Positions 43,183 through 52,621 are shown, numbered from the stretch's first letter. The stretch: 64,000 nt of DNA from Scandinavium sp036495715 (GCA_036495715.1 DASXML010000061.1:62001-126000); one strand, 5' to 3'. Program-made: numbers and translations. Notes: generated from the letters alone by a model not told the origin.

Positions 43183-44056
43183 TTGGGTTCACCTCCTCAG
43201 ATGCAGACAGGGCGTTCTGCAAGTATTGCGGTAGGGCAAAGGCCGCGGTGTGGATAGCCGGATTGTAGTAGCGGCAGGTCAGGTTTGCCTGATGGAAGCG
43301 GGCCTGGATAATCTCGGTGGAGAGATGGCGTAGTGCTTCGTTGTCCGTCGCCCAGGCAAAGGTCATGATGCCGCCGTAATAGGTTGGGATCGCCGCCTGA
43401 TAGAAACTCACATCATTAAAGGAGTGGCTGAGTTTGCGGTGGCTGTCGAGCGCTTCATCCTGTTGCAGGAAACACACGCCGTTCTGCGCAACGAAAATCC
43501 CGCCCGGGTTCAGGCAGCGTTTGCAGCCTTCGTAGAACGCCGAGGTAAACAGGCTTTCGCCCGGCCCAATGGGGTCGGTACAGTCGGAGATTATCACATC
43601 AAACGTTTGCGTCGTCTGGTTAACAAAATTGACGCCGTCGTCAATCACCAGCTTGAAGCGCGGATCGTCATAGCTACCGGCGTTATGGTTGGGCAAATAC
43701 TGGCGGCAGAATGACACGACGCCCGCATCGATTTCCACCATGGTGATGGTTTCGATATGTTTGTGACGGCTCACTTCGCGTAGCATCGCGCCATCGCCAC
43801 CGCCGATAATCAGTACGTGTTTCGCGTGACCGTGGGCCAGCAGGGGAACGTGAGTCATCATTTCGTGATAGATAAACTCGTCGCGCTCGGTGGTTTGCAC
43901 CACGCCGTCCAGCGCCATTACGCGCCCGAAAGCCGCGTTTTCGAAGATAATCAAATCCTGATGATCGGTTTTCTCGTGATACAGCACTTTATCAACGGCA
44001 AAGTACTGACCAAACTGGTCGTGCAGCGTTTCATGCCACAGTGTGTTATCGGTCAT
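43169..44056 (-). CDS. speE: Spermidine synthase
   Basis: Transfers the aminopropyl group of decarboxylated SAM to putrescine. 295 residues, slightly longer than E. coli (288). The Rossmann nucleotide motif VLIIGGGDGAMLREV is near residue 83 and the catalytic-site ISDCTDPIGP near 157. The C-terminus (SASEEVNPIEKA) is extended and runs over the speD ribosome site and start. An AAGGAGG site precedes its ATG. Confidence 0.96.
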   Translation of the reverse strand: MTDNTLWHETLHDQFGQYFAVDKVLYHEKTDHQDLIIFENAAFGRVMALDGVVQTTERDEFIYHEMMTHVPLLAHGHAKHVLIIGGGDGAMLREVSRHKHIETITMVEIDAGVVSFCRQYLPNHNAGSYDDPRFKLVIDDGVNFVNQTTQTFDVIISDCTDPIGPGESLFTSAFYEGCKRCLNPGGIFVAQNGVCFLQQDEALDSHRKLSHSFNDVSFYQAAIPTYYGGIMTFAWATDNEALRHLSTEIIQARFHQANLTCRYYNPAIHTAAFALPQYLQNALSASEEVNPIEKA

Positions 44057-44152
44057 TGCGGGATTCCTCCTTCGTTAACACCCCTTAAAACGGGCGCAAC
44101 ATAGTAGCCAACAATGACCGGTGATGCACGGTCATTATTTCAGCAGAAAGGA

Positions 44153-44500
44153 TTACTTGACGTAGGCGAGCAGGCTCAGGGAATCGCGGGCCAGTGCTTT
44201 GCACTTTTTGGAAGTCGGGATGCGGATGCCGCTTAAATCGCGGTAGCTGTCTTCGCCGAGTGCCTTCATGTTAAAGGTATCGTAATTACTGAGATCCCAC
44301 TGATTTTGCTGGGCAAAAAAGACCAAAGCACGGCGAATTTGCTGGTTCGGCAGATTTTGGTAGCCACAGTCGTTTTTCAGGAACACAAATACCGCCGTCA
44401 GATCGGCCATATCTTCGGCCTCGGATTCGTTCAGTGCATAGCTGTTAGCGGAGATAGCGAGCAGAGTTCCGAGTACCACAGTTCTAAAAAACGTCTTCAT
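44153..44500 (-). CDS. yacC: YacC, putative secreted pilin-chaperone-like protein
   Basis: 115 residues, as in E. coli YacC, with a Sec signal peptide (MKTFFRTVVLGTLLAISANSYA, cleavage before LNESEAED). The body is PulS/OutS-like with two cysteines (CGYQNLPN and KKCKALARD) that may pair. The start at 44500 gives the signal peptide; the frame remains open far upstream into cueO without conserved sequence. Function not established; resemblance to secretin pilotins is only suggestive. Confidence 0.9.
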   Translation of the reverse strand: MKTFFRTVVLGTLLAISANSYALNESEAEDMADLTAVFVFLKNDCGYQNLPNQQIRRALVFFAQQNQWDLSNYDTFNMKALGEDSYRDLSGIRIPTSKKCKALARDSLSLLAYVK

Positions 44501-44580
44501 TTTAGTTACCAATGCATCCACGAAAATCAACGTTAGCATACTTCTAAAAGCCGCGCAGGGCTTTATTGATGGGATTATGC

Positions 44581-44611
44581 TTGACCTTCCGGTAAGGGAA
44601 AGGTTTAAGCT
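44581..44611 (+). promoter_or_regulatory. CueR-controlled cueO promoter
   Basis: −35 TTGACC (44581–44586) and −10 TAAGCT (44606–44611) are separated by 19 bp, the long spacer of MerR-type promoters. The dyad ACCTTCC-N7-GAAAGGT (44584–44604) fills the spacer, matching the CueR box with one imperfect base. Confidence 0.88.
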
Positions 44612-44645
44612 CAATAATTCGCCAGCATACGTAAAGGGAGTGAAG

Positions 44646-46220
44646 ATGCAACGTCGTGAATTTATCAAATTAGCCACCGCAGTGGGTGTCGCCAGCGCAT
44701 TACCGTTATGGAGTCGAAGTGTACTGGCCGCCGATCGCCCCGCGTTACCGATCCCCAATTTACTCACCGCCGATTCCCGCAGCCGCATCTCGCTGACGGT
44801 ACAACGCGGCAAAACACAGTTTGGTCCGCATAACGCCACGACGTGGGGCTATAACGGCAACGTGTTAGGCCCGGCGCTGCAATTGCAACAGGGCAAAACA
44901 GTCACCGTCGATATCCACAATCAGCTGGCAGAAGAGACGACCCTGCACTGGCACGGGCTGGAAATTCCTGGTGAAGTGGACGGCGGCCCGCAGGGCGTTA
45001 TCAAGCCGGGTGCGACGCGCACCGTGACGTTTACCCCGACACAGCAGGCCGCGACCTGTTGGTTCCATCCGCATCAGCACGGCAAAACCGGGCATCAGGT
45101 GGCGATGGGCCTGGCGGGACTGGTGCTGATTGAAGATCCGCACATTCACTCTCTGCTGCTGCCGAAACAGTGGGGCATCGACGATGTGCCAGTGATCATT
45201 CAGGACAAACGCTTCGGGGCTGACGGAGAGATTGATTATCAGCTCGATATCATGAGCGCAGCCGTGGGCTGGTTCGGCGATACGCTGCTGACCAACGGCG
45301 CGATTTACCCGCAGCATGCCGCGCCAAAAGGCTGGCTGCGCCTGCGCTTGTTGAACGGCTGTAACGCCCGTTCGATGAACCTGGCGACCAGCGATAACCG
45401 TCCACTGTATGTGATTGCCAGCGACGGCGGCCTGCTGCCGGAGCCCGTGAAAGTTTCTGAACTGCCGATGCTGATGGGTGAGCGCTTTGAAGTGCTGGTA
45501 GACACCAGTGACGGCAAACCTTTTGATCTGGTGATGCTGCCGGTGAACCAGATGGGGATGGCGATCGCGCCGTTCGACAAAGCGCATCCGGTCATGCGTA
45601 TTCAGCCGCTGCCGATCCCAGCCTCTGCCAAACTGCCTGACGTGCTGGCGACACTGCCTGCGTTGCCGCCGCTCGATGGACTGACTCAGCGAAAATTCCA
45701 ACTGTCGATGGATCCGATGCTCGACATGATGGGTATGCAGGCGCTGATGAAAAAGTACGGCCAGCAGGCGATGGGCGGAATGGATCACGGTCAGATGATG
45801 GGCCACGGCGACATGAAAATGGACGGCATGGATCATGGCAACATGGGCCAGATGAATCACGGCGGTAAAGGCTTTGATTTCCATAACGCCAACCGCATCA
45901 ACGGTCAGGCCTTCGACATGAATAAGCCGATGTTTGCCGCCAGTCGTGGGCAGTTCGAACGCTGGACGATTTCAGGCGAGGGCGACATGATGCTGCACCC
46001 GTTCCACATTCACGGCACCCAATTCCGCATTCTGTCGGAAAACGGCAAGCCGCCAGCGGCCCATCGTGCGGGCTGGAAAGATACGGTGCGAGTGGAAGGC
46101 GCGGTGAGCGAAGTGCTGGTGAAATTCGACCATGAAGCATCGAAAGAGCATGCCTACATGGCGCATTGCCATCTGTTAGAGCATGAAGACACCGGCATGA
46201 TGCTTGGATTTACGGTGTAA
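44646..46220 (+). CDS. cueO: Multicopper oxidase CueO
   Basis: Periplasmic cuprous oxidase protecting against copper. 524 residues (516 in E. coli). Twin-arginine signal MQRREFIKLA, three cupredoxin domains, copper ligand motifs HWHG, HPHQHG, HPFHIHG and HCHLLEHEDTGMM. A Met/His-rich insert lies at about residues 355–400 (MDHGQMMGHGDMKMDGMDHG), a little longer than in E. coli. The start at 44646 has AAAGGGAG upstream and gives the Tat signal; an earlier in-frame ATG (44577) lies in the promoter. Confidence 0.97.
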   Translation: MQRREFIKLATAVGVASALPLWSRSVLAADRPALPIPNLLTADSRSRISLTVQRGKTQFGPHNATTWGYNGNVLGPALQLQQGKTVTVDIHNQLAEETTLHWHGLEIPGEVDGGPQGVIKPGATRTVTFTPTQQAATCWFHPHQHGKTGHQVAMGLAGLVLIEDPHIHSLLLPKQWGIDDVPVIIQDKRFGADGEIDYQLDIMSAAVGWFGDTLLTNGAIYPQHAAPKGWLRLRLLNGCNARSMNLATSDNRPLYVIASDGGLLPEPVKVSELPMLMGERFEVLVDTSDGKPFDLVMLPVNQMGMAIAPFDKAHPVMRIQPLPIPASAKLPDVLATLPALPPLDGLTQRKFQLSMDPMLDMMGMQALMKKYGQQAMGGMDHGQMMGHGDMKMDGMDHGNMGQMNHGGKGFDFHNANRINGQAFDMNKPMFAASRGQFERWTISGEGDMMLHPFHIHGTQFRILSENGKPPAAHRAGWKDTVRVEGAVSEVLVKFDHEASKEHAYMAHCHLLEHEDTGMMLGFTV

Positions 46221-46225
46221 AAAAA

Positions 46226-46300
46226 TGCCCGGCGGCGGCTTTCGCCTTGCCAGGCCTACAGGTCGTGTAGGCCCGGTAAGCGTTAGCGCCACCGGGCATT
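46226..46300. repeat. REP/BIME pair between cueO and gcd
   Basis: Two inverted REP units: GCCCGGCGGCGGC…CTTGCCAGGC and GGCCCGGTAAGCG…GCGCCACCGGGC, joined by CTACAGGTCGTGTAG. Located between convergent stop codons, where such elements usually stabilise 3' ends or terminate transcription. Confidence 0.88.
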
Positions 46301-46311
46301 CTATGGGTTAC

Positions 46312-48702
46312 TTACTTCGCGTCGTCCGGCAACGCGTAGGCCACAATGTAGTCGCCCATCTTCGTCCCAAACGAACCGTGACCGCCTGCTGAAATGACAA
46401 CGTACTGCTTGCCATTCGCTTCATAGGTCATTGGCGTTGCCTGTCCACCGGCGGGCAGACGCCCTTCCCATAGCTTGTCACCGTTGGTCATGTTGTACGC
46501 GCGCAGATAGTTATCGGCGGTTGCTGCAACAAACAGAACGTTACCGGCGGTGGAAATTGGGCCACCCAGCATTGGCATCCCCAGAGTGAACGGCAGTTTA
46601 AACGGCAGCGGGAACGGCAGGCTGTCCTGCGGAGTACCGATGCGTTTTTTCCATGCGATCTGGTTGGTTTTCAGATCCAGAGCAGAGATATAACCCCAGC
46701 CCGGCTGTTTACACGGCAGGCCAAACGGCGACAGGAACGGGTTCAGGGTCACGCCATACGGCACGCCGTACTGTGGCTGAATACCGGTTTCGGTGCCAGA
46801 CCCTTTCGCATCTGTTGGTGGCTCCATCGGGTTGCCCGGACCGCGTGGCATCAGACGCGACACAAACGGCAGAGCAATTGGGTTAGCAATCGCCACCTGA
46901 CGATTCGGGTCAACGGAAATACCACCCCATTCGAACATCCCCAGGTTGCCCGGGAACACCAGCGTGCCTTGCTCAGATGGCGGTGTGAAGATGCCTTCAT
47001 AGCGCAGCTTGTGGAACATCACACGGCACACCAACTGGTCAAACATGGTCGCGCCCCACATATCCGCACCGCTCATGTCTTTCTTCGGACGGAAACTGAG
47101 GTCAGAGAACGGCTGAGTCGGGCTCAGACGATCGCCTTTTGCGGGACCTTGCGGCACAGGTTTTTCGGGTGCCGGGACAACGAGCTGACCATTACGACGG
47201 TCGAGAACGAAGATGTTCCCGGTTTTCGCCGGTGCATAAACCACTGGAACGGTTTTCCCGCCGACGTTGATATCCGCAAGCGTAGGCTGTGAAGGCTGGT
47301 CCATATCCCACAGATCGTGGTGAACGGTCTGGTAGCTCCACGCCAGCTTACCGGTGGTCGCATTGAGCGCCACAATCGCGCTCGCGAAGCGTTCCTGCTC
47401 CGGTGTGCGGTTACCGCCCCAGATATCTGGCGTGGTAACACCCATTGGCAGATAAACCATGTCCAACTTAGCGTCATAGGCCGCTGGCGCCCAGGAGTTC
47501 GGCGAGTTCAGGGTGAACTTGTGTTCATCGTCCGGGATAGCGTTAGGATCTTTCGCGCCCGGATCGAAGGCCCACAGCAGTTTACCTGTGTTGACGTCGA
47601 AACCACGAATCACACCAGACGCTTCACGCGTCGAGAAGTTATCGGTGACGGAACCGGCAATGACGATGACTTTATCGGTCACAATCGGCGGTGACGTCGG
47701 CTCGTACATGCCTGGCGTCGTCACCGGCTGGTTGGTTTGCAGGTTCAGTACGCCTTTGGTGCCGAAGGTTTCGCACAGTTTGCCGGTATCGGCATTCAGC
47801 GCAAACAGACGACCATCGTTCACCGGCAGCAAGATACGGCGTGGGCAGTCTGCAACCACATCCGCAGGCGCGCTATCGGCTTTCGCTTCGTGATAAGACA
47901 CGCCGCGGCAGGTCACGTGCTGGAAGAACGTATTGGTATTAAGCTGTGGGTCGAAGTGCCATTTCTCTTTACCCGTCGCGGCATCCAGCGCAAACACACG
48001 CTGATGTGCTGAGCAGAGATAAAGCATGTCGCCAACTTTGATTGGCGTCACTTCGTTGGTGATTTCACCCGGATCGTTCGGCTGCTTGAGATCGCCGGTA
48101 CGGAAGACCCACGCTTCTTTCAACTGATGAACGTTGTCGGCGTTGATCTGCTTGAGCGGCGACCAGCGCTGACCTTCCTGGTTACGGCCATACGCCGGCC
48201 AGTCCTGATCGGCGACCTGAGAAATCGGTGCCGCTGGCGTCACTTCCGTGCTCAGCGTGCCGTTGATTTCCTGCGGATCGTGGAAGCCCGCCCAGGTGAG
48301 AATACCCGCGGTGACCAGCAGAACCACCACCAGCGCGGCGACTGCGCCCGCCGATGGCACAATCAGGCGACGCCAGACAAACGGCAAAATCAGCCAGATG
48401 CCGAAGAACACCAGAATGTCACTGCGCGGCGTCAGCGCCCAGAAGTCGAAGCCGACTTCCCAGACGCCCCAAATCATGGTCGCCAGCAGCACCAGCGCAT
48501 ACAGCCATAATGCAGAACGTTTACCTCGCCACAGCATCGCGGTGACGGCCAGCATCACCAGACCTGCGATAGGGTAATACCAGGAGCCGCCCAATGACAC
48601 GAGCCAGACTCCGCCGATTAACAGATACAGCCCGCAGAAGGCTGCAAACAGTGCCGTCAACTTCACAAGAAGTCCGCTCTGTTGTGTTTTTGTTTCCGCC
48701 AT
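46312..48702 (-). CDS. gcd: Quinoprotein glucose dehydrogenase (PQQ-dependent)
   Basis: Membrane-bound PQQ enzyme that oxidises glucose to gluconolactone in the periplasm and reduces ubiquinone. 796 residues from the ATG at 48702, the E. coli length; a GTG 9 bp upstream is less likely. Five hydrophobic helices fill residues 1–140, then the eight-bladed propeller with tryptophan-docking repeats. It is functional only if PQQ is made or supplied. CRP site upstream. Confidence 0.96.
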   Translation of the reverse strand: MAETKTQQSGLLVKLTALFAAFCGLYLLIGGVWLVSLGGSWYYPIAGLVMLAVTAMLWRGKRSALWLYALVLLATMIWGVWEVGFDFWALTPRSDILVFFGIWLILPFVWRRLIVPSAGAVAALVVVLLVTAGILTWAGFHDPQEINGTLSTEVTPAAPISQVADQDWPAYGRNQEGQRWSPLKQINADNVHQLKEAWVFRTGDLKQPNDPGEITNEVTPIKVGDMLYLCSAHQRVFALDAATGKEKWHFDPQLNTNTFFQHVTCRGVSYHEAKADSAPADVVADCPRRILLPVNDGRLFALNADTGKLCETFGTKGVLNLQTNQPVTTPGMYEPTSPPIVTDKVIVIAGSVTDNFSTREASGVIRGFDVNTGKLLWAFDPGAKDPNAIPDDEHKFTLNSPNSWAPAAYDAKLDMVYLPMGVTTPDIWGGNRTPEQERFASAIVALNATTGKLAWSYQTVHHDLWDMDQPSQPTLADINVGGKTVPVVYAPAKTGNIFVLDRRNGQLVVPAPEKPVPQGPAKGDRLSPTQPFSDLSFRPKKDMSGADMWGATMFDQLVCRVMFHKLRYEGIFTPPSEQGTLVFPGNLGMFEWGGISVDPNRQVAIANPIALPFVSRLMPRGPGNPMEPPTDAKGSGTETGIQPQYGVPYGVTLNPFLSPFGLPCKQPGWGYISALDLKTNQIAWKKRIGTPQDSLPFPLPFKLPFTLGMPMLGGPISTAGNVLFVAATADNYLRAYNMTNGDKLWEGRLPAGGQATPMTYEANGKQYVVISAGGHGSFGTKMGDYIVAYALPDDAK

Positions 48703-48908
48703 AGAAAGCACACCTATAATTCGTTAATTTTTTAGTAGCAATTAAGTATAGGATTTAACAAGTGTGATCGGAATCACAAATTGAGCTTTCTTATCTCATA
48801 CACCCGATAAATGTTTTTACTGGTATACTGCATGGCTTGCCGATCAATGGCGTGTACGTGAGTGCATGCGGTTGATAGATTTATCTCTGAAATCAGATGG
48901 TTAGTTAT
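48703..48908. promoter_or_regulatory. Divergent promoter region gcd / hpt
   Basis: About 200 bp between gcd and hpt. It contains the CRP site at 48764–48779. On the hpt side, an extended −10 (TGGTATACT, 48821–48829) is the best promoter candidate for hpt. Confidence 0.6.
48764..48779. promoter_or_regulatory. CRP binding site
   Basis: TGTGA-N6-TCACA, both half-sites perfect, 62 bp upstream of gcd. In E. coli cAMP-CRP represses gcd. The site could also act on hpt. Confidence 0.85.
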
Positions 48909-49445
48909 ATGAAACACACTGTTGAAGTGATGATCCCGGAAGCGGAGATCAAAGCACGTATCGCCGAATTAGGCCGTCAAATTACCGAACATTATCAGGA
49001 CAGCGGCAGCGAAATGGTGCTGGTTGGCCTGCTGCGCGGCTCATTTATGTTTATGGCGGACCTGTGCCGTGAAGTGCACGTCTCCCACGAAGTCGATTTT
49101 ATGACGGCTTCCAGCTACGGCAGCGGAATGTCGACCACCCGTGATGTGAAAATCCTCAAAGACCTGGACGAAGACATTCGTGGTAAAGACGTGCTGATCG
49201 TCGAAGACATTATCGACTCCGGCAATACGTTGTCGAAAGTGCGCGAAATCCTCAGCCTGCGTGGGCCGAAATCCCTGGCAATTTGTACTCTGCTCGATAA
49301 ACCGACCCGCCGTGAAGTGGACGTACCGGTCGAGTTCGTTGGCTTCTCGATTCCTGATGAATTTGTTGTCGGCTATGGCATTGATTACGCGCAGCGTTAT
49401 CGCCATCTGCCGTATGTCGGGAAAGTGGTATTGTTGGACGAGTAA
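48909..49445 (+). CDS. hpt: Hypoxanthine phosphoribosyltransferase
   Basis: Purine salvage: converts hypoxanthine (and guanine less well) plus PRPP to the nucleotide. 178 residues from MKHTVEVMIPE. The PRPP loop VLIVEDIIDSGNTL is at about residue 98 and the purine-binding FVVGYGIDY near the end. Neither this ATG nor an in-frame one at 48897 has a good ribosome site; the E. coli start was followed. Confidence 0.94.
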   Translation: MKHTVEVMIPEAEIKARIAELGRQITEHYQDSGSEMVLVGLLRGSFMFMADLCREVHVSHEVDFMTASSYGSGMSTTRDVKILKDLDEDIRGKDVLIVEDIIDSGNTLSKVREILSLRGPKSLAICTLLDKPTRREVDVPVEFVGFSIPDEFVVGYGIDYAQRYRHLPYVGKVVLLDE

Positions 49446-49453
49446 AGGATAAG

Positions 49454-49537
49454 TTGCCCGGTGGCGCTGGCGCTTACCGGGCCTACGGAGCATTCCGTTG
49501 TAGGCCGGGTAAGGCGAAGCCGTCACCCGGCTTTTTT
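49454..49537. repeat. REP/BIME pair and terminator between hpt and can
   Basis: Two inverted REP units (TTGCCCGGTGGCGCTGGCGC … and AGGCCGGGTAAGGCGAAGC …). The second ends in a stem followed by TTTTTT, giving a rho-independent terminator for hpt just before the convergent can stop. Confidence 0.88.
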
Positions 49538-49543
49538 GCAGAT

Positions 49544-50206
49544 TTATTTGTGGTTAATGTGGCGAGTATGCAGATTGGACAACGCTTTACGGTAGCCCTG
49601 TTCCAGGCTTTCGCGGTTGGTCGCCGTGACATCAAGGTCGCGCAACAGGCCATCGTGAATACCGTAGGCCAGGCCGTGGATGGTCACTTTCTGCCCACGT
49701 TGCCAGGCTGAACGCATAATCGTCGAGTGACCGAGGTTGTACACCTGTTCCATCACGTTCAGCTCACACAGGGTATCCATGCGACGTTCCTGCGGCATCT
49801 CGCCGAGCAGTGAACTGTGCTTGTACCAGATGTCGCGAATGTGCAGCAGCCAGTTGTCAATCAGACCCAATTCAGGGTTCTCAACCGCCGCTTGCACGCC
49901 ACCACAACCATAGTGACCACAAATGATGATGTGTTCGACTTCCAGCACATCTACCGCATACTGAACGACAGACAGGCAGTTTAAATCGGTGTGAATCACC
50001 AGGTTGGCTACGTTACGGTGAACAAACAGTTCGCCCGGCTCCAGACCGGTCAGACGTTCAGCGGGAACGCGACTGTCGGAGCATCCAATCCATAGAAAGC
50101 GCGGTTTTTGCGCCTGTGCCAGTTTCTGAAAAAAACCGGGATCCTCTTCCACCAGCATTTTTGACCATAGTGCATTGTTGCTGATGAGTGTATCTATGTC
50201 GTTCAT
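49544..50206 (-). CDS. can: Beta-class carbonic anhydrase Can
   Basis: Zinc enzyme interconverting CO2 and bicarbonate, essential in air in E. coli. 220 residues from the ATG at 50206. Zinc ligands Cys42 and Asp44 (GCSDSR), then His98 and Cys101 (CGHYGCGG). The frame stays open upstream to 50320, but that part has no conservation and overlaps the yadG start region. Confidence 0.96.
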   Translation of the reverse strand: MNDIDTLISNNALWSKMLVEEDPGFFQKLAQAQKPRFLWIGCSDSRVPAERLTGLEPGELFVHRNVANLVIHTDLNCLSVVQYAVDVLEVEHIIICGHYGCGGVQAAVENPELGLIDNWLLHIRDIWYKHSSLLGEMPQERRMDTLCELNVMEQVYNLGHSTIMRSAWQRGQKVTIHGLAYGIHDGLLRDLDVTATNRESLEQGYRKALSNLHTRHINHK

Positions 50207-50312
50207 GGAAGTTAATGACCTGTAACCAAGTAAGTGCGTTGCGCTAATATAGGTCAACTCGGCTTTATTTAAAACCACACATCGATTGCAAGCTTTTAAA
50301 AAGAGAAAATGA

Positions 50313-51239
50313 ATGACCATTGCACTTGAATTGAAACAGCTTAAAAAAACCTATCCGGGCGGCGTTCAGGCGCTGCGGGGGATCGACCTGAAGGTCGAAG
50401 CAGGGGACTTTTATGCGCTGCTCGGACCCAACGGTGCGGGGAAATCCACGACTATCGGGATTATCAGCTCGCTGGTGAACAAAACCTCCGGCCAGGTAAA
50501 CGTGTTCGGTTACGATCTCGCAAAAGACGTGGTCAATGCCAAGCGCCAACTCGGGCTGGTGCCGCAGGAATTCAATTTCAACCCGTTCGAGACCGTACAG
50601 CAAATCGTCGTTAACCAGGCCGGTTACTACGGCGTTGAGCGCAAAGAGGCGATTGAACGTAGCGAAAAGTACCTGAAACAGCTCGATTTATGGGAAAAAC
50701 GCAATGAACGTGCGCGGATGTTGTCCGGTGGTATGAAGCGCCGTCTGATGATTGCCCGCGCGCTGATGCATGAGCCGAAACTGCTGATTCTGGATGAACC
50801 GACGGCGGGCGTGGATATCGAACTCCGGCGTTCAATGTGGGGCTTCCTGAAAGATCTCAATGACAAAGGCACCACCATCATTCTGACCACTCACTATCTG
50901 GAAGAAGCCGAAATGCTGTGCCGCAACATCGGCATCATTCAGCACGGTGAACTGGTGGAAAACACGTCGATGAAAAACCTGCTGTCGAAGCTGAAATCGG
51001 AAACCTTCATTCTCGATTTGGCGGCCAAAAGCCCACTGCCAAAATTGGATGGCTACCAGTACCGTCTGGTAGACACGTCAACGCTTGAAGTGGAAGTGCT
51101 GCGTGAGCAGGGAATTAACAGCGTGTTTGCTCAGTTAAGCGAGCAGGGCGTGCAGGTATTGAGTATGCGTAACAAGGCTAACCGTCTGGAAGAGCTGTTC
51201 GTCACGCTGGTTCATAGTAAGTCAGGAGAACAGGCATGA
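50313..51239 (+). CDS. yadG: ABC transporter ATP-binding protein YadG
   Basis: ATPase of the YadGH exporter, 308 residues as in E. coli. Walker A GPNGAGKST near residue 40, signature MLSGGMKRRLMIARAL near 138, Walker B LLILDEPTAGVD near 160, switch His in TTHYLEEAE. Resembles DrrA/NodI-type export ATPases; the substrate is unknown. Overlaps yadH by 4 bp. Confidence 0.94.
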   Translation: MTIALELKQLKKTYPGGVQALRGIDLKVEAGDFYALLGPNGAGKSTTIGIISSLVNKTSGQVNVFGYDLAKDVVNAKRQLGLVPQEFNFNPFETVQQIVVNQAGYYGVERKEAIERSEKYLKQLDLWEKRNERARMLSGGMKRRLMIARALMHEPKLLILDEPTAGVDIELRRSMWGFLKDLNDKGTTIILTTHYLEEAEMLCRNIGIIQHGELVENTSMKNLLSKLKSETFILDLAAKSPLPKLDGYQYRLVDTSTLEVEVLREQGINSVFAQLSEQGVQVLSMRNKANRLEELFVTLVHSKSGEQA

Positions 51240-52006
51240 TGCAGCTGTATTGGGTAGCGCTCAAAAGTATCTGGGCTAAAGAAATCAACCGCTTTATGCG
51301 GATCTGGATCCAGACCCTGGTTCCGCCGGTCATCACCATGACCTTGTATTTCATCATCTTCGGTAATCTGATTGGTTCACGGATTGGCGACATGCATGGC
51401 TTCACCTACATGCAGTTCATCGTGCCGGGCCTGATCATGATGGCGGTGATCACCAACGCCTATGCCAACGTGGCGTCGTCGTTCTTTAGCGCCAAATTCC
51501 AGCGCAACATTGAAGAACTGCTGGTCGCGCCAGTGCCAACGCACGTGGTCATCGCCGGTTATATCGGCGGCGGCGTGGCGCGCGGGCTGTGCGTGGGCGT
51601 GCTGGTAACGGCGATTTCGCTGTTCTTCGTGCCGTTCCAGGTTCACTCGTGGCTGTTTGTGGGTCTGACGCTGTTGCTGACGGCGATTTTGTTCTCACTG
51701 GCGGGCCTGTTGAACGCGGTGTTCGCCAAAACGTTTGACGACATCAGCCTGATCCCGACCTTCGTGCTGACGCCGCTGACCTATCTCGGCGGGGTGTTCT
51801 ATTCGTTGACGCTGCTGCCGCCGTTCTGGCAGGCGCTGTCGCATCTGAACCCAATTGTTTACATGATCAGCGGTTTCCGCTTCGGCTTCCTCGGTATCAG
51901 CGATGTGCCGTTGTTCACCACCGTGGGCGTTTTAGTCGTGTTTATCATCGCGTTTTACGCGCTGTGCTGGTATCTCATCCAGCGTGGGCGCGGGCTGCGT
52001 AGCTAA
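51236..52006 (+). CDS. yadH: ABC-2 type permease YadH
   Basis: Membrane subunit paired with YadG, 256 residues, six predicted spans and the ABC-2 signature region (FQRNIEELLVAPVPTHVVIA … GGVFYSLTLLPPFWQALS). ATGA overlap with yadG implies stoichiometric synthesis. Substrate unknown. Confidence 0.94.
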   Translation: MMQLYWVALKSIWAKEINRFMRIWIQTLVPPVITMTLYFIIFGNLIGSRIGDMHGFTYMQFIVPGLIMMAVITNAYANVASSFFSAKFQRNIEELLVAPVPTHVVIAGYIGGGVARGLCVGVLVTAISLFFVPFQVHSWLFVGLTLLLTAILFSLAGLLNAVFAKTFDDISLIPTFVLTPLTYLGGVFYSLTLLPPFWQALSHLNPIVYMISGFRFGFLGISDVPLFTTVGVLVVFIIAFYALCWYLIQRGRGLRS

Positions 52007-52017
52007 TTGCGCTTCTG

Positions 52018-52042
52018 GCCGGGCAACACCTGTTTGCCCGGC
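52018..52042 (+). terminator. Hairpin after yadH
   Basis: GCCGGGCAA / TTTGCCCGGC stem with a 6-base loop, REP-like in sequence, 12 bp after the yadH stop. No T tract follows. Confidence 0.5.
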
Positions 52043-52118
52043 TAACCAAACCTTGATCGAAAGCACCCCTCCTCAACCTTCACTCCGCTAAACTACTTGC
52101 CTGCTAAGGAGCTGGACT

Positions 52119-52559
52119 ATGTTGGGTTGGGTGATTACCTGTCATGATGATCGGGCGCAGACGCTACTGGATCGACTGGAAAAGCAATTTGGGCCGTTGC
52201 CACAGTGCCGGGCGGTCAGTTTCTGGCGTGGACTCAGTACCAATATGCTTAGCCGCATGATGTGCGATGCGCTGCATCAAACCGATTCCGGTGAGGGCGT
52301 TATTTTTCTGACCGACAGCGCGGGAGATGCGCCGTACCGTGTCGCTGCCTTGTTGAGCCATAAACATTCCCATTGTGAAGTGATCTCCGGCATCAGTTAC
52401 CCGCTTATCGAAACGATGTTGCCGCTGCGAAACACGCTCAGCAGCGAGGCGTTTCGCGAAACCATCGTTGAGCGCGGTTTTCCCGACGCCAGCAGCCTGT
52501 GGCACCAGCAGCAAAAAAATCCCCCTTTCGTTCTCCTGCATGACCTGTATGCGAATTAG
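52119..52559 (+). CDS. yadI: PTS EIIA-like protein YadI (mannose family)
   Basis: 146-residue single-domain EIIA of the mannose/fructose superfamily. The likely phosphorylated His9 lies in VITCHDDRA. No matching IIB, IIC or IID genes are nearby, so it is an orphan, as in E. coli. AAGGAG precedes the ATG. Partner and sugar unknown. Confidence 0.9.
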   Translation: MLGWVITCHDDRAQTLLDRLEKQFGPLPQCRAVSFWRGLSTNMLSRMMCDALHQTDSGEGVIFLTDSAGDAPYRVAALLSHKHSHCEVISGISYPLIETMLPLRNTLSSEAFRETIVERGFPDASSLWHQQQKNPPFVLLHDLYAN

Positions 52560-52621
52560 CCGTTGGTATTAACGCGGCTTTTGTTACACTAATGACTGAC
52601 TTATCGCACCGGTTAGAGCGC

